Source of the DNA: Pleomorphomonas sp. JP5
GTDB taxonomy: Bacteria; Pseudomonadota; Alphaproteobacteria; Rhizobiales; Pleomorphomonadaceae
Assembly (NCBI RefSeq): GCF_023721815.1
Contig: NZ_JAMDLI010000008.1
Span: 519,944-583,943 of the forward strand
Length of the DNA: 64,000 nucleotides
Reading direction: 5' to 3'
The notes under the pieces are model-generated. The model saw nothing but the letters and a program-made list of their open reading frames with translations, was not told where the DNA came from and made no database searches. How positions within the stretch are numbered: the first letter of the stretch is position 1; the number at the start of each line of letters is the position of its first letter. Below are positions 1 to 9,745 of the stretch, piece after piece. The translations under genes were made by a program, and so were the position numbers.

Positions 1-1
1 C

Positions 2-943
2 TATTTCCTGGATTTTCTGGAGCGCTGGCCGACCTTGCAGGCACTTGCCGCCGCTCCGCGCGACGATGTGATGGCCGCATGGGCGGGCCTTGGCTACTAC
101 TCTCGCGCCCGCAATCTCAAGGCCTGCGCCGAGACTGTAGCCCGCGACCATGACGGCCGTTTTCCCGATACGGTGGAGGGCCTTGCCGCCCTGCCCGGCA
201 TCGGCCCCTACACGGCGGCGGCGATCGCTGCCATCGCTTTCGACGTGCCGGCCACGGTCGTCGACGGCAACGTCGAACGGGTGGTGGCGCGCCTGTTCGA
301 GCTGGAGACGCCGCTGCCGGATGTCAAGCCGGAGATCCGGCGCCTGACGGCGACGATGACCCCCGACCAACGGCCGGGTGATTTCGCCCAGGCCATGATG
401 GATCTTGGAGCCACCATCTGCACACCCAAGCGCCCGGCCTGCGCCTTGTGTCCGTGGTCAGAGCCCTGTCTCGCCCGCCGTCGCGGGGATGCCGAAACCT
501 TGCCAAGACGACGGCCCAAGGCGGAGCGGCCGACCCGCCACGGCGTCGCCTTCGTCGCCCGGCGGCACGATAGAGCGCTCCTTGTCCGCCGCAGAGCCGA
601 CAAGGGCCTTCTAGGAGGCATGCTGGAGGTCCCCGGTAGCGAATGGCGGGAGGTGACGACGGTGGATGAGGCCACCGCCCCGTTCCAGGCTGGCTGGAAG
701 AACGCGGGAAAAGTCGAGCACACCTTCACCCATTTTCATCTTGTGCTGACGGTCATGGCCACCGAGGTCGGCGATCGACCGCCGCCCGCCGGCTGTTTCT
801 GGCTCGACGCCGCCGCCGTGGCGGGCGAGGCTCTGCCAACGGTGATGCGCAAGGTCGTCGAAGCGGCGACGGGCGCGCCGATACGACGAGCAGCTCGACG
901 CTCAGGGCCGGCTCCACATGCCAAGCCAGCATCCGGAAGTTGA
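2..943 (+). CDS. mutY: A/G-specific adenine glycosylase MutY (5' end outside window)
   Basis: Base-excision repair enzyme that removes adenine mispaired with 8-oxoguanine. The open frame runs in from the left edge, so the N-terminus is missing. Visible in order are the helical core (WAGLGYYSRARNL), the helix-hairpin-helix LPGIGPYTAAA, the catalytic Asp in VVDGNVERV, the iron-sulfur ligands in a C-x6-C-x2-C-x5-C pattern (about 420-470), and a C-terminal NUDIX-like 8-oxoG recognition domain (GLLGGMLEVPGSEW, then VEHTFTHFHL). The gene converges on ccrM, an arrangement that is common in Hyphomicrobiales as I recall it. A hairpin with a T-rich tail lies about 225 bases downstream. Confidence 0.95.
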   Translation, partial: YFLDFLERWPTLQALAAAPRDDVMAAWAGLGYYSRARNLKACAETVARDHDGRFPDTVEGLAALPGIGPYTAAAIAAIAFDVPATVVDGNVERVVARLFELETPLPDVKPEIRRLTATMTPDQRPGDFAQAMMDLGATICTPKRPACALCPWSEPCLARRRGDAETLPRRRPKAERPTRHGVAFVARRHDRALLVRRRADKGLLGGMLEVPGSEWREVTTVDEATAPFQAGWKNAGKVEHTFTHFHLVLTVMATEVGDRPPPAGCFWLDAAAVAGEALPTVMRKVVEAATGAPIRRAARRSGPAPHAKPASGS

Positions 944-985
944 GTGATTGCTTTCAGCTACGACCATCGTCGCAAGAAAACTAAC

Positions 986-1014
986 TTGGCGGTTAACGGC
1001 GAAGGTGCGATAAT
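986..1014 (+). promoter_or_regulatory. sigma70-like promoter in the mutY-ccrM gap
   Basis: A -35 element TTGGCG (986-991), a 17-base spacer and a -10 element GATAAT (1009-1014) read rightward, away from mutY and toward no coding sequence on the same strand. Transcription would begin near 1020. The only downstream same-strand signal before the opposite-facing ccrM is a terminator-like hairpin at 1168, so the promoter would serve a short untranslated RNA. Inferred from consensus match only. Confidence 0.4.
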
Positions 1015-1019
1015 CCCGG

Positions 1020-1199
1020 GCATTGGGGCGTGACCCGACAGTCATTAGGTCGGCCCTCGTCGGGTTGGGCTAATCCGGCGTGAAGGTCGGGCGACAGAGA
1101 TTTTCAGGGTAGGCCAACCCCGCATGCCGAATGGCACGGGTTTAAAAAATAGGCGCCAATAAGAAATGGCTCTCCGAACGATCGGGGAGCCTTCTTTTG
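1020..1199 (+). ncRNA. candidate small RNA between mutY and ccrM
   Basis: About 180 bases lie between a sigma70-like promoter and an intrinsic terminator, with no convincing ORF. The sequence can fold: GGCAT and GGGG near 1019-1028 can pair with CCCC and ATGCC at 1118-1128, CCCGAC (1034-1039) with GTCGGG (1086-1091), and 1044-1056 with 1062-1074 as a 12-pair hairpin (three G-U pairs, one mismatch) around loop TCGTC. The outer stem, internal bubble and apical hairpin recall rod-shaped regulatory RNAs. I do not recognise a known family, and it is not a confident 6S or SRP RNA. It could also be a long 3' tail of the mutY message. Confidence 0.35.
1168..1199 (+). terminator. intrinsic terminator
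   Basis: Eight-pair stem (1168-1175 with 1184-1191, one G-T pair), an eight-base loop and a tail TTCTTTTG. It faces rightward and would end mutY transcripts or the candidate small RNA before they run antisense into ccrM. Confidence 0.65.
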
Positions 1200-1218
1200 T
1201 AACTGGACGTTTGTTCCG

Positions 1219-2460
<1,242 letters not shown>

Positions 2461-2478
2461 TTAGGAGTTAAGCGAGGC

Positions 2479-2519
2479 GATTCCTCATTGATTAATTATT
2501 TCAATGGTTTGTTAACCAT
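2479..2519 (-). promoter_or_regulatory. CtrA-like box and GANTC site upstream of ccrM
   Basis: Bases 2501-2517 read TCAA-N7-TTAACC, one mismatch from the CtrA consensus TTAA-N7-TTAA and including the CC extension. GATTC, a CcrM target, is at 2479-2483. Both are 100-140 bases upstream of the ccrM ATG. In Caulobacter, CtrA activates ccrM and leader GANTC sites feed back on it. The same logic here is inference from the motifs. Confidence 0.5.
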
Positions 2520-2554
2520 ATATTGGGCAGAGCGAACTCGTCGCGCGCGACCGC

Positions 2555-3061
2555 TCACTCGCGCCAAAGGAAATCGCGCTTACCGACGGACACGCCGAGA
2601 TGACGCAGGATGTCGTAGGCGGTGGTCATGTGGAAATAGAAGTTTGGCAGAGCGAATCCCTGAAGGTAGTCGAGCGCCGAAAGCTCCATCGTTTCCTGCC
2701 GGAGCTTCAGCGTCACGATGGTTTCCTCGCGACCATTGACGGCAGAAGCCGGCACCGATGCAACGAAAGCGAGTGTCTTGTCGATGCGGGCGTAAAGCTC
2801 CGCGAAGGTTTGCTCGGTGTCGGGGAAAGAGGGAATGTCCCGACCGGAGAGACGGGCCATCGCCCCCTTGGCGTGATCCGTGGCGATCTGAACCTGACGC
2901 TTCAGGTCGAACATGTCAGGAGCCAGTCGGGCGCCGAGCACCGCTTCCTCGGTGAGGCCGCGCGCCGGTCCCTCGGCCTCGCCGATCTTCAGGACATGGA
3001 CGAGGGACTTGAGCCGCGCAGTGAAGATTGGCGCGGAGATGGCGTGAAGTTCGATGGTCAT
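2555..3061 (-). CDS. DUF1993 family protein
   Basis: A 168-residue protein of the DUF1993 family, whose fold resembles DinB-like four-helix bundles. The molecular role is unknown. The sequence starts MTIELHAISAPIF and carries the family's helical pattern with conserved His in NFYFHMTTAYDILRHLG near the C-terminus. The ATG at 3061 has AGGAA at a proper distance; the longer frame to 3118 has no such site. It is upstream of and co-directional with ccrM but separated by about 175 bases holding the ccrM control region, so it is probably not in the same transcript. Confidence 0.8.
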   Translation of the reverse strand: MTIELHAISAPIFTARLKSLVHVLKIGEAEGPARGLTEEAVLGARLAPDMFDLKRQVQIATDHAKGAMARLSGRDIPSFPDTEQTFAELYARIDKTLAFVASVPASAVNGREETIVTLKLRQETMELSALDYLQGFALPNFYFHMTTAYDILRHLGVSVGKRDFLWRE

Positions 3062-3168
3062 GGGATTCCTTCCGGCTGGCAGCGCCCCTCCAAAGGGGCA
3101 CTCTTGCTGCTCGTCCACCTGATTAGCGAGCCGCTACCGCCGGAACCAGTCAACTCTCGGAGAGAAGG

Positions 3169-3870
3169 TCAGGCTCGCCGACCGGTGAGCCCGGCGATCA
3201 TGCCGACCGGCAGACGGATGGCGAGCAGCAGCGCCGCCAACGCACCGGCTGGACCACCACCGGTGAGCGCATCGCCCTGCCCGTCGGAAATCACGCGCAC
3301 GACCGGCGCCCGGAGGCGCAGGAGACGCCGACGCCCGACGCGGCGGATGAGATCGACGCCGGCCAGACCGTCGCGCCGGCTGAAGCCGCCAAGCTCGCGG
3401 AAATATCCCCGGGAGATAATCAGACCCTGGTCGGGATAGGTCACGCCGGCACAGCGGCCGAACAGGCGCAACAGATAGTGCTTCAGGCTGCCACCGAGCG
3501 TGTCGTCATCGGACGCGAGACGGAAAACGGCTGCGAAGCGACTGTCACCATGCCGAAGGCGCCGCTCGACCATAGCCTGGAAGTCGCTCTCCCAGCCCGG
3601 ATCGAGCAGAACGCCAGGACGCAGGAACATCAGAAAGTCGCCCCTCTGGGCCGCCGCCGCGCCTATGGCGCATCGAGCCCAGGCGCCACCGGAGCCGGCC
3701 ATCAGATCGCACCCAGTGCCCTCAGCGACGAGATGCGTCTGGTCGTCGGAACCGCCATCCACCACGACGACCTCGCGCACCGTTCCATCCGCAGCCGCGG
3801 TGACCAGCGTCGAAAGGGTACGAGCGAGAGCTTCCTCGCTGTTCCGAGTGGGGATGACAACCGAGATCAT
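3169..3870 (-). CDS. Family 2 glycosyltransferase
   Basis: A 233-residue GT-A fold transferase. The N-terminal SVVIPTRNSEEALARTL, followed by EVVVVDGGSDDQT, is the nucleotide-sugar site. The DxD-like region is replaced by FLMFLRPGVLLDPGW, as in TIGR04283-like short enzymes. A conserved ELGGFSRRDGLAGVDL segment follows, and the C-terminus is hydrophobic and may contact the membrane. Donor and acceptor cannot be inferred. It stands alone, with no saccharide cluster nearby, and is co-directional with the DUF1993 gene. Confidence 0.8.
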   Translation of the reverse strand: MISVVIPTRNSEEALARTLSTLVTAAADGTVREVVVVDGGSDDQTHLVAEGTGCDLMAGSGGAWARCAIGAAAAQRGDFLMFLRPGVLLDPGWESDFQAMVERRLRHGDSRFAAVFRLASDDDTLGGSLKHYLLRLFGRCAGVTYPDQGLIISRGYFRELGGFSRRDGLAGVDLIRRVGRRRLLRLRAPVVRVISDGQGDALTGGGPAGALAALLLAIRLPVGMIAGLTGRRA

Positions 3871-4025
3871 ACTTTCGTTCTAGCGGGTTTTCCTGGGAAG
3901 TGCGAGCCCATCCTAACGCCGACGAGCAATCGCCATCTCAGGTCGGCTGGGGCCTTCCCTGTCGGACGACAAACGGCCTGCGAGGAACCTTTCCAACAGC
4001 TGGAGGAAGTGGATATCAACAGAAT

Positions 4026-4040
4026 GTTCTTGACCCGTTC
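4026..4040 (+). promoter_or_regulatory. LexA box (GTTC-N7-GTTC)
   Basis: An exact alphaproteobacterial SOS box: GTTC at 4026-4029, seven bases, GTTC at 4037-4040. It ends 23 bases before the ATG of the radical SAM gene, a position where LexA would block transcription or initiation. The same exact motif is found between ssb and uvrA in this window, which supports its meaning. Confidence 0.75.
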
Positions 4041-4063
4041 TCATTCCGACATAAGATCAAATC

Positions 4064-5191
4064 ATGAACATCGAATGCCACCACCTCATCGAGCCCATCC
4101 CGGCGCCGGAGATCGCCGAAACGGCGGTTGCCGCCGGACGCCGGCGCGGCCGGGGTGCTGGCATCAATCCTTCGGGTCGGTTCGAGGCCTATGCCCGCAC
4201 CGACTTCGACGACGGCTGGGGCGACAATGAAGAGTTGCCGCCGTTCAAGACGACAGTTCAGATCGAGCCGGCGCGGTCGGTCATCACGCGCAACGATAGC
4301 CCGGACATATCCTTCGAACGCTCGCTCAACCCCTATCGGGGCTGCGAGCACGGCTGCGTCTATTGCTACGCCCGACCGAACCACGCCTATCTCGGTCTGT
4401 CGCCGGGACTGGACTTCGAAACCCAGCTCTACGCCAAGACCAACGCTGCGGAAGTGCTGGAACGCCAGTTGGGCGCGCCGTCCTATCAGCCGAAGGTGAT
4501 CGCCATCGGAACGGCGACCGACGGCTACCAGCCGATCGAGAAGGAGCAGCAGATCACCCGGCGCGTGCTGGAGGTGCTGGCGAAGACCCAGCATCCGGCG
4601 CTGATCATCACCAAGTCGGCGCTCGTGTTGCGCGACATCGACATTCTCCAGCCCATGGCCGCCCAAGGACTCGTCAAGGTAGCCATTTCGATCACCACGC
4701 TGGACCGTCGTCTGGCGCGCGCCATGGAGCCTCGCGCCTCCAGCCCACAGCGACGCTTGGAAGCCATCCAGAAGCTCACGGAGGCCGGCATTCCGGTCGG
4801 CGTCATGATGGCGCCGGTCATTCCGGCGGTCACCGACAGCGAGATCGAGCGCATCCTGGAAGCGGCCCATACTTTCGGCGCCCGCGAGGCCGGTTATGTG
4901 CTGCTGCGCCTGCCTCTCGAAGTCTCGGAAATCTTTCGCGAGTTTCTACTGCGCGAACTTCCGGGCCGCTATCGGCATGTCATGAACGTCCTGAAGTCGA
5001 TGCGGGGCGGCAAGGATTATGACGCCGAATGGGGCAAGCGCATGCGCGGTACCGGCCCTTATGCCTGGCAGATCGGCCGTCGGTTTGAGCTGACCGCCAA
5101 GCGCCTCGGCCTCAACAAACATCGGGTGAAACTCGACACGGAGAAGTTCGTTAAGCCCGGTAACGGAGGCGTCCAGCTCAGCCTGTTCTGA
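4064..5191 (+). CDS. PA0069-family radical SAM protein
   Basis: A 375-residue radical SAM protein of the PA0069/Rv2578c type, a relative of spore photoproduct lyase-like enzymes whose substrate is unknown. The cluster motif is CEHGCVYCYARP (Cys-x3-Cys-x2-Cys, near residue 102). The conserved ITKSALVLRDIDIL and GVMMAPVIPAVTDSEIERIL segments of the barrel follow. The C-terminus ends in a short tail (NGGVQLSLF). A LexA box sits just upstream, so a DNA-damage role is plausible. Confidence 0.88.
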   Translation: MNIECHHLIEPIPAPEIAETAVAAGRRRGRGAGINPSGRFEAYARTDFDDGWGDNEELPPFKTTVQIEPARSVITRNDSPDISFERSLNPYRGCEHGCVYCYARPNHAYLGLSPGLDFETQLYAKTNAAEVLERQLGAPSYQPKVIAIGTATDGYQPIEKEQQITRRVLEVLAKTQHPALIITKSALVLRDIDILQPMAAQGLVKVAISITTLDRRLARAMEPRASSPQRRLEAIQKLTEAGIPVGVMMAPVIPAVTDSEIERILEAAHTFGAREAGYVLLRLPLEVSEIFREFLLRELPGRYRHVMNVLKSMRGGKDYDAEWGKRMRGTGPYAWQIGRRFELTAKRLGLNKHRVKLDTEKFVKPGNGGVQLSLF

Positions 5192-5267
5192 AAGAAACGT
5201 CCCTCCCCTTGACGCCCCCCATCGTCGCCGACACTTCTGGGGGCGATGGAAGGCAAGGGAGAGAGCG

Positions 5268-5699
5268 ATGAAACTCTTCGGCGGTGGCGCCAAGTTCGAC
5301 TGGAAAGACCTGAAGGCGCCCGAGCTCGATGACTTCGAGGCGATGGCGGCCGAGGCCTATGCCGCCTTGCCGGCCGACTTCCGGGCAATGACCGGCGAGA
5401 TCGAGATCCGCGTGGCCGACTTCCCTGACGAGGAAGTCGTCAAGGAAATGGAACTCGAAAGCGATTTCGACATTCTCGGCCTGTTCCATGGCACCGGTCT
5501 CGCCCACGACGCCGCCATACCGGAAACCGGGCGGTTACCCAACCGTGTCTGGCTCTATCGTCGCCCCATCCTCGACTATTGGGCCGAGCACGAAGAGACG
5601 CTGGGCGATATTGTCGCTCATGTTCTGGTCCACGAAATCGGTCACCATTTCGGGCTCAGCGACGACGACATGTACGATCTTGAGGACAGCGAACCGTGA
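5268..5699 (+). CDS. Zincin-like metallopeptidase family protein
   Basis: A 143-residue protein of the COG3824 type. The zinc motif HEIGHHFGLSDDDMYDLE is at the C-terminus (HExxH-x2-G-x3-D). The N-terminal half is an alpha/beta region with PADFRAMTGEIEIRVADFPDEE, characteristic of the family. It is cytosolic with no signal peptide. Physiological substrates are not known. The start has a good GGGAGAGAG site, and the stop overlaps the GTG of the next gene (GTGA), indicating translational coupling. Confidence 0.87.
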   Translation: MKLFGGGAKFDWKDLKAPELDDFEAMAAEAYAALPADFRAMTGEIEIRVADFPDEEVVKEMELESDFDILGLFHGTGLAHDAAIPETGRLPNRVWLYRRPILDYWAEHEETLGDIVAHVLVHEIGHHFGLSDDDMYDLEDSEP

Positions 5700-6568
5700 C
5701 CGATACGAGCACCTTGCGCATTCTGAAGCCGGCACGTGGTGTCTTCGCCTATTACGACGGGCGCATACTGGGCGTCCGGCTGCACTCGGAAGCGAAGAAC
5801 TGGCTCGACGATGGTGCCTACAGTCTCGGCATCGCCTCCTACGCCATCGTGGAGGGCAGCGAAGCAATCGTCTTCGACAGTCACATTTCGCTCGACCACG
5901 CCAGAGCCGTGCGACGCCACCTCGAAAGGCTTGGCGTCACCCGGTGCAAGCTTGTGCTCAGCCACTGGCATGACGATCATGTTGCCGGCAACGCCGTCTT
6001 TGCCGACGGACCGATCGTAGCCCACCGCCTGACGCGCGAGGCGCTCGCCGCCAACCGCGACAAGCTGGAAAACGGCGACCCGGCGATCCGGCCCCTGGTC
6101 ATGCCGACCGACGTGTTCGACGACGAGATGAAGCTCGTGGTCGGGAACCGTGTCGTCGAGGCCTTGCACTTCGACATCCACAGCGCCGATGGCGTCGTGT
6201 TGCGGCTTCCCGACGCCGGCCTTCTTCTTGCCGGCGACGTGGTGGAGGACACGATCACTTACATTTCCGAAGCCGATCGCACGCCAACGCATATTTCGGA
6301 GCTGGGCCGCCTCGCCGCCCTCTCCTTCGCAAGCATTCTGCCGGCGCACGGAGACCCTGGGCGGATCGCGGCGGGGGGCTACGACACCGGGCTTGTCACG
6401 GCCAACCGCAGCTACCTGATGCGGCTTCTCGCTGGCGAGGGGCGCGACGGTGCGCCGCTCTCCCGCTTTGTCGCCGAGGACGTGGCGGCCGGCCGTATCG
6501 ACTATTTCGAGCCATACGAGGCGGTGCATCAGGCCAATCTCAAGGCACTCGCGGCGGCCGGTCTTTGA
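5696..6568 (+). CDS. Metallo-beta-lactamase-fold hydrolase
   Basis: A 290-residue MBL-fold hydrolase. The dinuclear metal motif SHWHDDHVAGN (HxHxDH) is near residue 88, a downstream LLLAGDVVEDT supplies the bridging Asp, and ILPAHGDPGR supplies the last His. The substrate is unknown; glyoxalase II-like thioester or lactone hydrolysis is possible. The GTG start overlaps the upstream peptidase stop by four bases, so the two proteins are probably made together. Confidence 0.88.
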   Translation: MTDTSTLRILKPARGVFAYYDGRILGVRLHSEAKNWLDDGAYSLGIASYAIVEGSEAIVFDSHISLDHARAVRRHLERLGVTRCKLVLSHWHDDHVAGNAVFADGPIVAHRLTREALAANRDKLENGDPAIRPLVMPTDVFDDEMKLVVGNRVVEALHFDIHSADGVVLRLPDAGLLLAGDVVEDTITYISEADRTPTHISELGRLAALSFASILPAHGDPGRIAAGGYDTGLVTANRSYLMRLLAGEGRDGAPLSRFVAEDVAAGRIDYFEPYEAVHQANLKALAAAGL

Positions 6569-6595
6569 TTTCCCGCCGCCGCGAGCGTCAAGACC

Positions 6596-7438
6596 TCAGC
6601 CCTTGAGGATCGCGACATTTTCCTTCACCCAGGCGTCCACCCGACGCGCTGGATGACCGGTCAGCCTTTGCACATCGTCAGTCACGACAGCCGTCCAGCC
6701 CTCGCGAACCGGATAGAAGATCGAGGCGAGGAAACGGGCGTAGACCTCGGGAACCCCGGCGCCGACCAGCGTGGAGACGAAGGTGTCGTCGTCGACCGCC
6801 TGATAGGCGACTGGCTTGCCGATGGCCTCGGAGATCAGCGCGGCGGCTTCGGCGTAGCCAAGCGCTTCCGGTCCGGTGAGATTGAAAGCCTTGCCGTCGA
6901 AACGATCGGTCGTCAGAGCAGCGGCGGCACTGTCGGCGATGTCTCGCGTATCAATGAAGCTGGATTTTCCCTCGCCAGCCGGCACCGCGATGACGCCGGC
7001 GGCGTCGATGCCGGGCTTCCAGTAATTGATGAAGTTGTCGGTGAACCAGTTTGGCCGCAGCACGACCCAGCGGACGCCAGACCTCTCGAGAGCGATTTCC
7101 ACCTGACGGTAGGGAATGGAATCGTCGGCATCGACGCCCAGAACCGACTGCAGCACCACCTTGACGCCACGTGTCGCCGCCGCCTCGATGACCGGCGACA
7201 GCAGCGCCTTGGCCTCCGTGTAACCGCCCGGCAGCATGACGAAAGCGCGATCGACATCTTCGAAAGCGCTGGGGAAGGTCAAGGGATCGGCCACGTCGAA
7301 GACGACCCCTTCGGCGCCCTCAACCGGCTTGCCGCTACGGGATGCCGCCTTGACCGCCTCGCCCCTCGCCAGAAGCGCCTTTACGAGCGGCCGCCCAACG
7401 TTGCCGGTGGCGCCGAGAACGAGAATCTTGCCAGCCAT
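6596..7438 (-). CDS. NmrA-like NAD(P)-binding protein
   Basis: A 280-residue atypical short-chain dehydrogenase. It has a Rossmann start KILVLGATGNVGRPLVKALL, a YxxxK-less active site as in NmrA/quinone-oxidoreductase 2 (QorB) types, and the conserved WVVLRPNWFTDNF segment. It probably senses or reduces via NAD(P)H. A good AAGGAG site precedes the ATG at 7438. Its divergent partner is an HxlR regulator 127 bases away, an arrangement often seen for redox- or aldehyde-responsive NmrA/QorB pairs. Confidence 0.85.
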   Translation of the reverse strand: MAGKILVLGATGNVGRPLVKALLARGEAVKAASRSGKPVEGAEGVVFDVADPLTFPSAFEDVDRAFVMLPGGYTEAKALLSPVIEAAATRGVKVVLQSVLGVDADDSIPYRQVEIALERSGVRWVVLRPNWFTDNFINYWKPGIDAAGVIAVPAGEGKSSFIDTRDIADSAAAALTTDRFDGKAFNLTGPEALGYAEAAALISEAIGKPVAYQAVDDDTFVSTLVGAGVPEVYARFLASIFYPVREGWTAVVTDDVQRLTGHPARRVDAWVKENVAILKG

Positions 7439-7532
7439 ATCGAAACTCCTTAGTATCTGAGTGAAACCTTGTTTCGTCTTGGAACATAGTCAATTCTGGA
7501 AACTATTGAAAGAAGGCAGTTTCCAGTGACCA

Positions 7533-7550
7533 GGTTTCCCTCGGGAAACC
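7533..7550. promoter_or_regulatory. Palindromic candidate operator for HxlR
   Basis: An 18-base palindrome, GGTTTCCC-TC-GGGAAACC, lies 15 bases before the HxlR start in the shared divergent gap. The two-base centre suits a dimeric repressor better than an RNA hairpin. A second, weaker repeat (CTGGAA 7497-7502 and TTCCAG 7521-7526) lies beside it. Autoregulation and control of the NmrA gene are inferred. Confidence 0.5.
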
Positions 7551-7565
7551 AACGAAAGGGCACCG

Positions 7566-7934
7566 ATGACCCCCGCTTACGACGTCTTTGACGATCGCTG
7601 TCCCACCCGCATGGTACTCGACCGGCTGGCCGACAAATGGGCGCTGCTGGTGCTCGACCGGCTGAAGGGTGGCCCGGTGCGGTTCAATCATCTCCGACGC
7701 GACATCCGCGGACTGTCCCAGAAGGTGCTGTCCCAGACGCTGAAGCGTCTCGAACGTGACGGACTGGTAAAACGCACCGTTCATCCAACCGTTCCGGTCA
7801 GCGTCGATTATGCGTTGACCCCGCTCGGCCAGACGTTGACCGAGACGGTCGCCGCCTTCGCTCATTGGGCCGAACTCAACATGGACGCGGTTCTCGCCGC
7901 CCAGGCCGCCTATGATACGGCTTCGGTGGGCTGA
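7566..7934 (+). CDS. HxlR-family transcriptional regulator
   Basis: A 122-residue winged-helix regulator. The family signature is [29 protein letters not shown]-like at residues 14-43, then the recognition helix region [20 protein letters not shown] and the wing. Cys14 is the position used for redox sensing in some HxlR members. It is divergent from the NmrA-like gene with a palindrome in its leader. The family usually controls a neighbouring oxidoreductase. Confidence 0.92.
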   Translation: MTPAYDVFDDRCPTRMVLDRLADKWALLVLDRLKGGPVRFNHLRRDIRGLSQKVLSQTLKRLERDGLVKRTVHPTVPVSVDYALTPLGQTLTETVAAFAHWAELNMDAVLAAQAAYDTASVG

Positions 7935-8029
7935 CAGGTGGGCTGCCATCGGCAATCTCACGCTTTTTGAAGTGCATTGTCCGTGCTATCGCCGGGGCGG
8001 TTGGTCGATTGCCGGCCTGGAGATTGAGA

Positions 8030-9073
8030 ATGCGCGCCATATTCTATGAGTTGTTCGGCCAACGCCCCGAAATCCGCACCCTGCCCGACCCGACGCCGGA
8101 GGCGCACGGCCTTGTGCTGAAAGTGGAGGCCTCGGGAATCTGCCGCTCCGATTGGCACGGCTGGATGGGGCACGATCCCGACATCGCGCTGCCGCACGTG
8201 CCCGGCCACGAGTTCGCCGGACGCGTCGTTGCCGTCGGCCGCGACGTCCGCCGCTTCCGGGTAGGCGACCGGGTCACCATGCCCTTCGTCGCCGGCTGTG
8301 GCGGCTGTCCGGAATGCGGCTCGGGCAACCAGCAGGTCTGTCGCAACCAGACCCAGCCCGGCTTCACCCATTGGGGCTCGTTTGCCGAGTATGTCGGCGT
8401 GCACAACGCCGATGACAACGTGGTGGCGCTGCCTGACGACATCGATTTCCCGACCGCGGCCAGCCTCGGCTGTCGCTTCGCGACATCCTTCCGCGCGGTG
8501 GTCGACCAAGGGCGCGTACGTGGCGGTGAATGGGTCGCCGTGCACGGCTGCGGCGGCGTGGGCCTGTCGGCTATCATGATCGCCGCGGCGATGGGCGCCA
8601 ACGTGATCGCCATCGATATTGCCGACGACAAACTCGAGTTTGCCAAGACGATCGGCGCCGCGGCCACCATCAACGGTCGCACCACGCCGGACGTTGCCAG
8701 CGCCATCCGCGACCTGACGGGCGGCGGCGCCCACCTCTCCATCGATGCGCTCGGTCACCGGGTAACCGCCCGCAATTCCATTCTCGGCCTCAAGCGGCGC
8801 GGTCGCCACGTGCAGGTCGGTCTGATGCTCGGTGACGACACCGAGGCGCCGATCCCGATGGCGCGCATCATCGGCTGGGAACTCGAGGTTTATGGCAGCC
8901 ACGGCATGCAGGCTTGGCGCTATGACGACATGCTCTCGATGATCGCCACCGGCAAGCTGGCGCCGCAAAAGCTGATCAACCGCCACGTCGGGCTCGACGA
9001 GGCGATCGATCTGCTTATCGGCATGGACCGGTCTCAGGAGACCGGTATCAATGTCATTACCGACTTCGGCTGA
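8030..9073 (+). CDS. Zinc-dependent medium-chain alcohol dehydrogenase
   Basis: A 347-residue MDR enzyme. The catalytic zinc region is [10 protein letters not shown] and PGHEFAGRV, the structural zinc cysteines are in [15 protein letters not shown], and the NAD fold is [11 protein letters not shown]. It oxidises a primary or secondary alcohol whose identity is not readable. The start at ATG 8030 follows a GGAGATTGAG site; the frame extends to 7967 but without support. The gene stands alone. Confidence 0.9.
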   Translation: MRAIFYELFGQRPEIRTLPDPTPEAHGLVLKVEASGICRSDWHGWMGHDPDIALPHVPGHEFAGRVVAVGRDVRRFRVGDRVTMPFVAGCGGCPECGSGNQQVCRNQTQPGFTHWGSFAEYVGVHNADDNVVALPDDIDFPTAASLGCRFATSFRAVVDQGRVRGGEWVAVHGCGGVGLSAIMIAAAMGANVIAIDIADDKLEFAKTIGAAATINGRTTPDVASAIRDLTGGGAHLSIDALGHRVTARNSILGLKRRGRHVQVGLMLGDDTEAPIPMARIIGWELEVYGSHGMQAWRYDDMLSMIATGKLAPQKLINRHVGLDEAIDLLIGMDRSQETGINVITDFG

Positions 9074-9076
9074 CGC

Positions 9077-9583
9077 CTACCTGGCGGAGAAGAACGCCGG
9101 GTGGAAGGCGATCGGCCTCCAGACCGGCGGTTCTTCGAAGGCGAGCGCCTGGACATAAGGGTCGGGCACCCCCTCGCAAGACAGGCCCGGCCGGGCGACA
9201 AAGCCGAAACGACCGTAGTAGGTCGGTTCGCCGACCAGAACGATGCCGGTCGCGCCCAGGTCTGCCAGCTGCGCGAGACCGGCCCGAACCAGCGCCGAAC
9301 CAACACCGCTACGCTGCAACGCTGGTGTCACGGACAGTGGTCCCAGGCCGAACCAATGGCCGGACATGTCCGTCTCGACGGGCGAAAAGCCGGCGTGGCC
9401 GACGATTTCACCGGCCGGATCGATGGCGACAAGCGACAAAGCCAACACGCCGGCAGCGCGCAGGTCACGGATGATCGCCGCCTCGGTGCCACTGGCATGG
9501 GCAGCGGTCAGAAAGGCAGCCGTGGTCAGTTCGCCGATGGCGGACTGATCGGCCGCCATTTCACTGCGGATGACAAAACTCAT
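9077..9583 (-). CDS. GNAT-family N-acetyltransferase
   Basis: About 168 residues. The acetyl-CoA loop is LQRSGVGSALV with the preceding strand GLGPLSVTP, and the C-terminus matches the YhbS-like group (LVGEPTYYGRFGFV). The substrate is unknown. Three in-frame ATGs (9604, 9592, 9583) are possible; 9583 is chosen because GGAA lies about eight bases upstream. It converges on the alcohol dehydrogenase with a gap of only three bases. Confidence 0.85.
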   Translation of the reverse strand: MSFVIRSEMAADQSAIGELTTAAFLTAAHASGTEAAIIRDLRAAGVLALSLVAIDPAGEIVGHAGFSPVETDMSGHWFGLGPLSVTPALQRSGVGSALVRAGLAQLADLGATGIVLVGEPTYYGRFGFVARPGLSCEGVPDPYVQALAFEEPPVWRPIAFHPAFFSAR

Positions 9584-9745
9584 TTTCTTCATTTCCGATT
9601 GCATGACAAAGCGGCACGGCTGCCGCCAGGGCAGTCGCGCGTCGACGTTGCGTCGGAACGAGCCGGACCCGGACCAAAAGATCCGGGCGCGGCTCAACCC
9701 GCAGTGTCCGATCGGAAAGGAAGGCTAGTCATCGTCCCGTCGCCC

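Noticed and set aside
1020-1199. Identification of the mutY-ccrM RNA as 6S RNA
   Set aside because: It has a rod-like fold with an internal bubble, but I cannot match the conserved 6S core and the gene context differs from what I recall for 6S.
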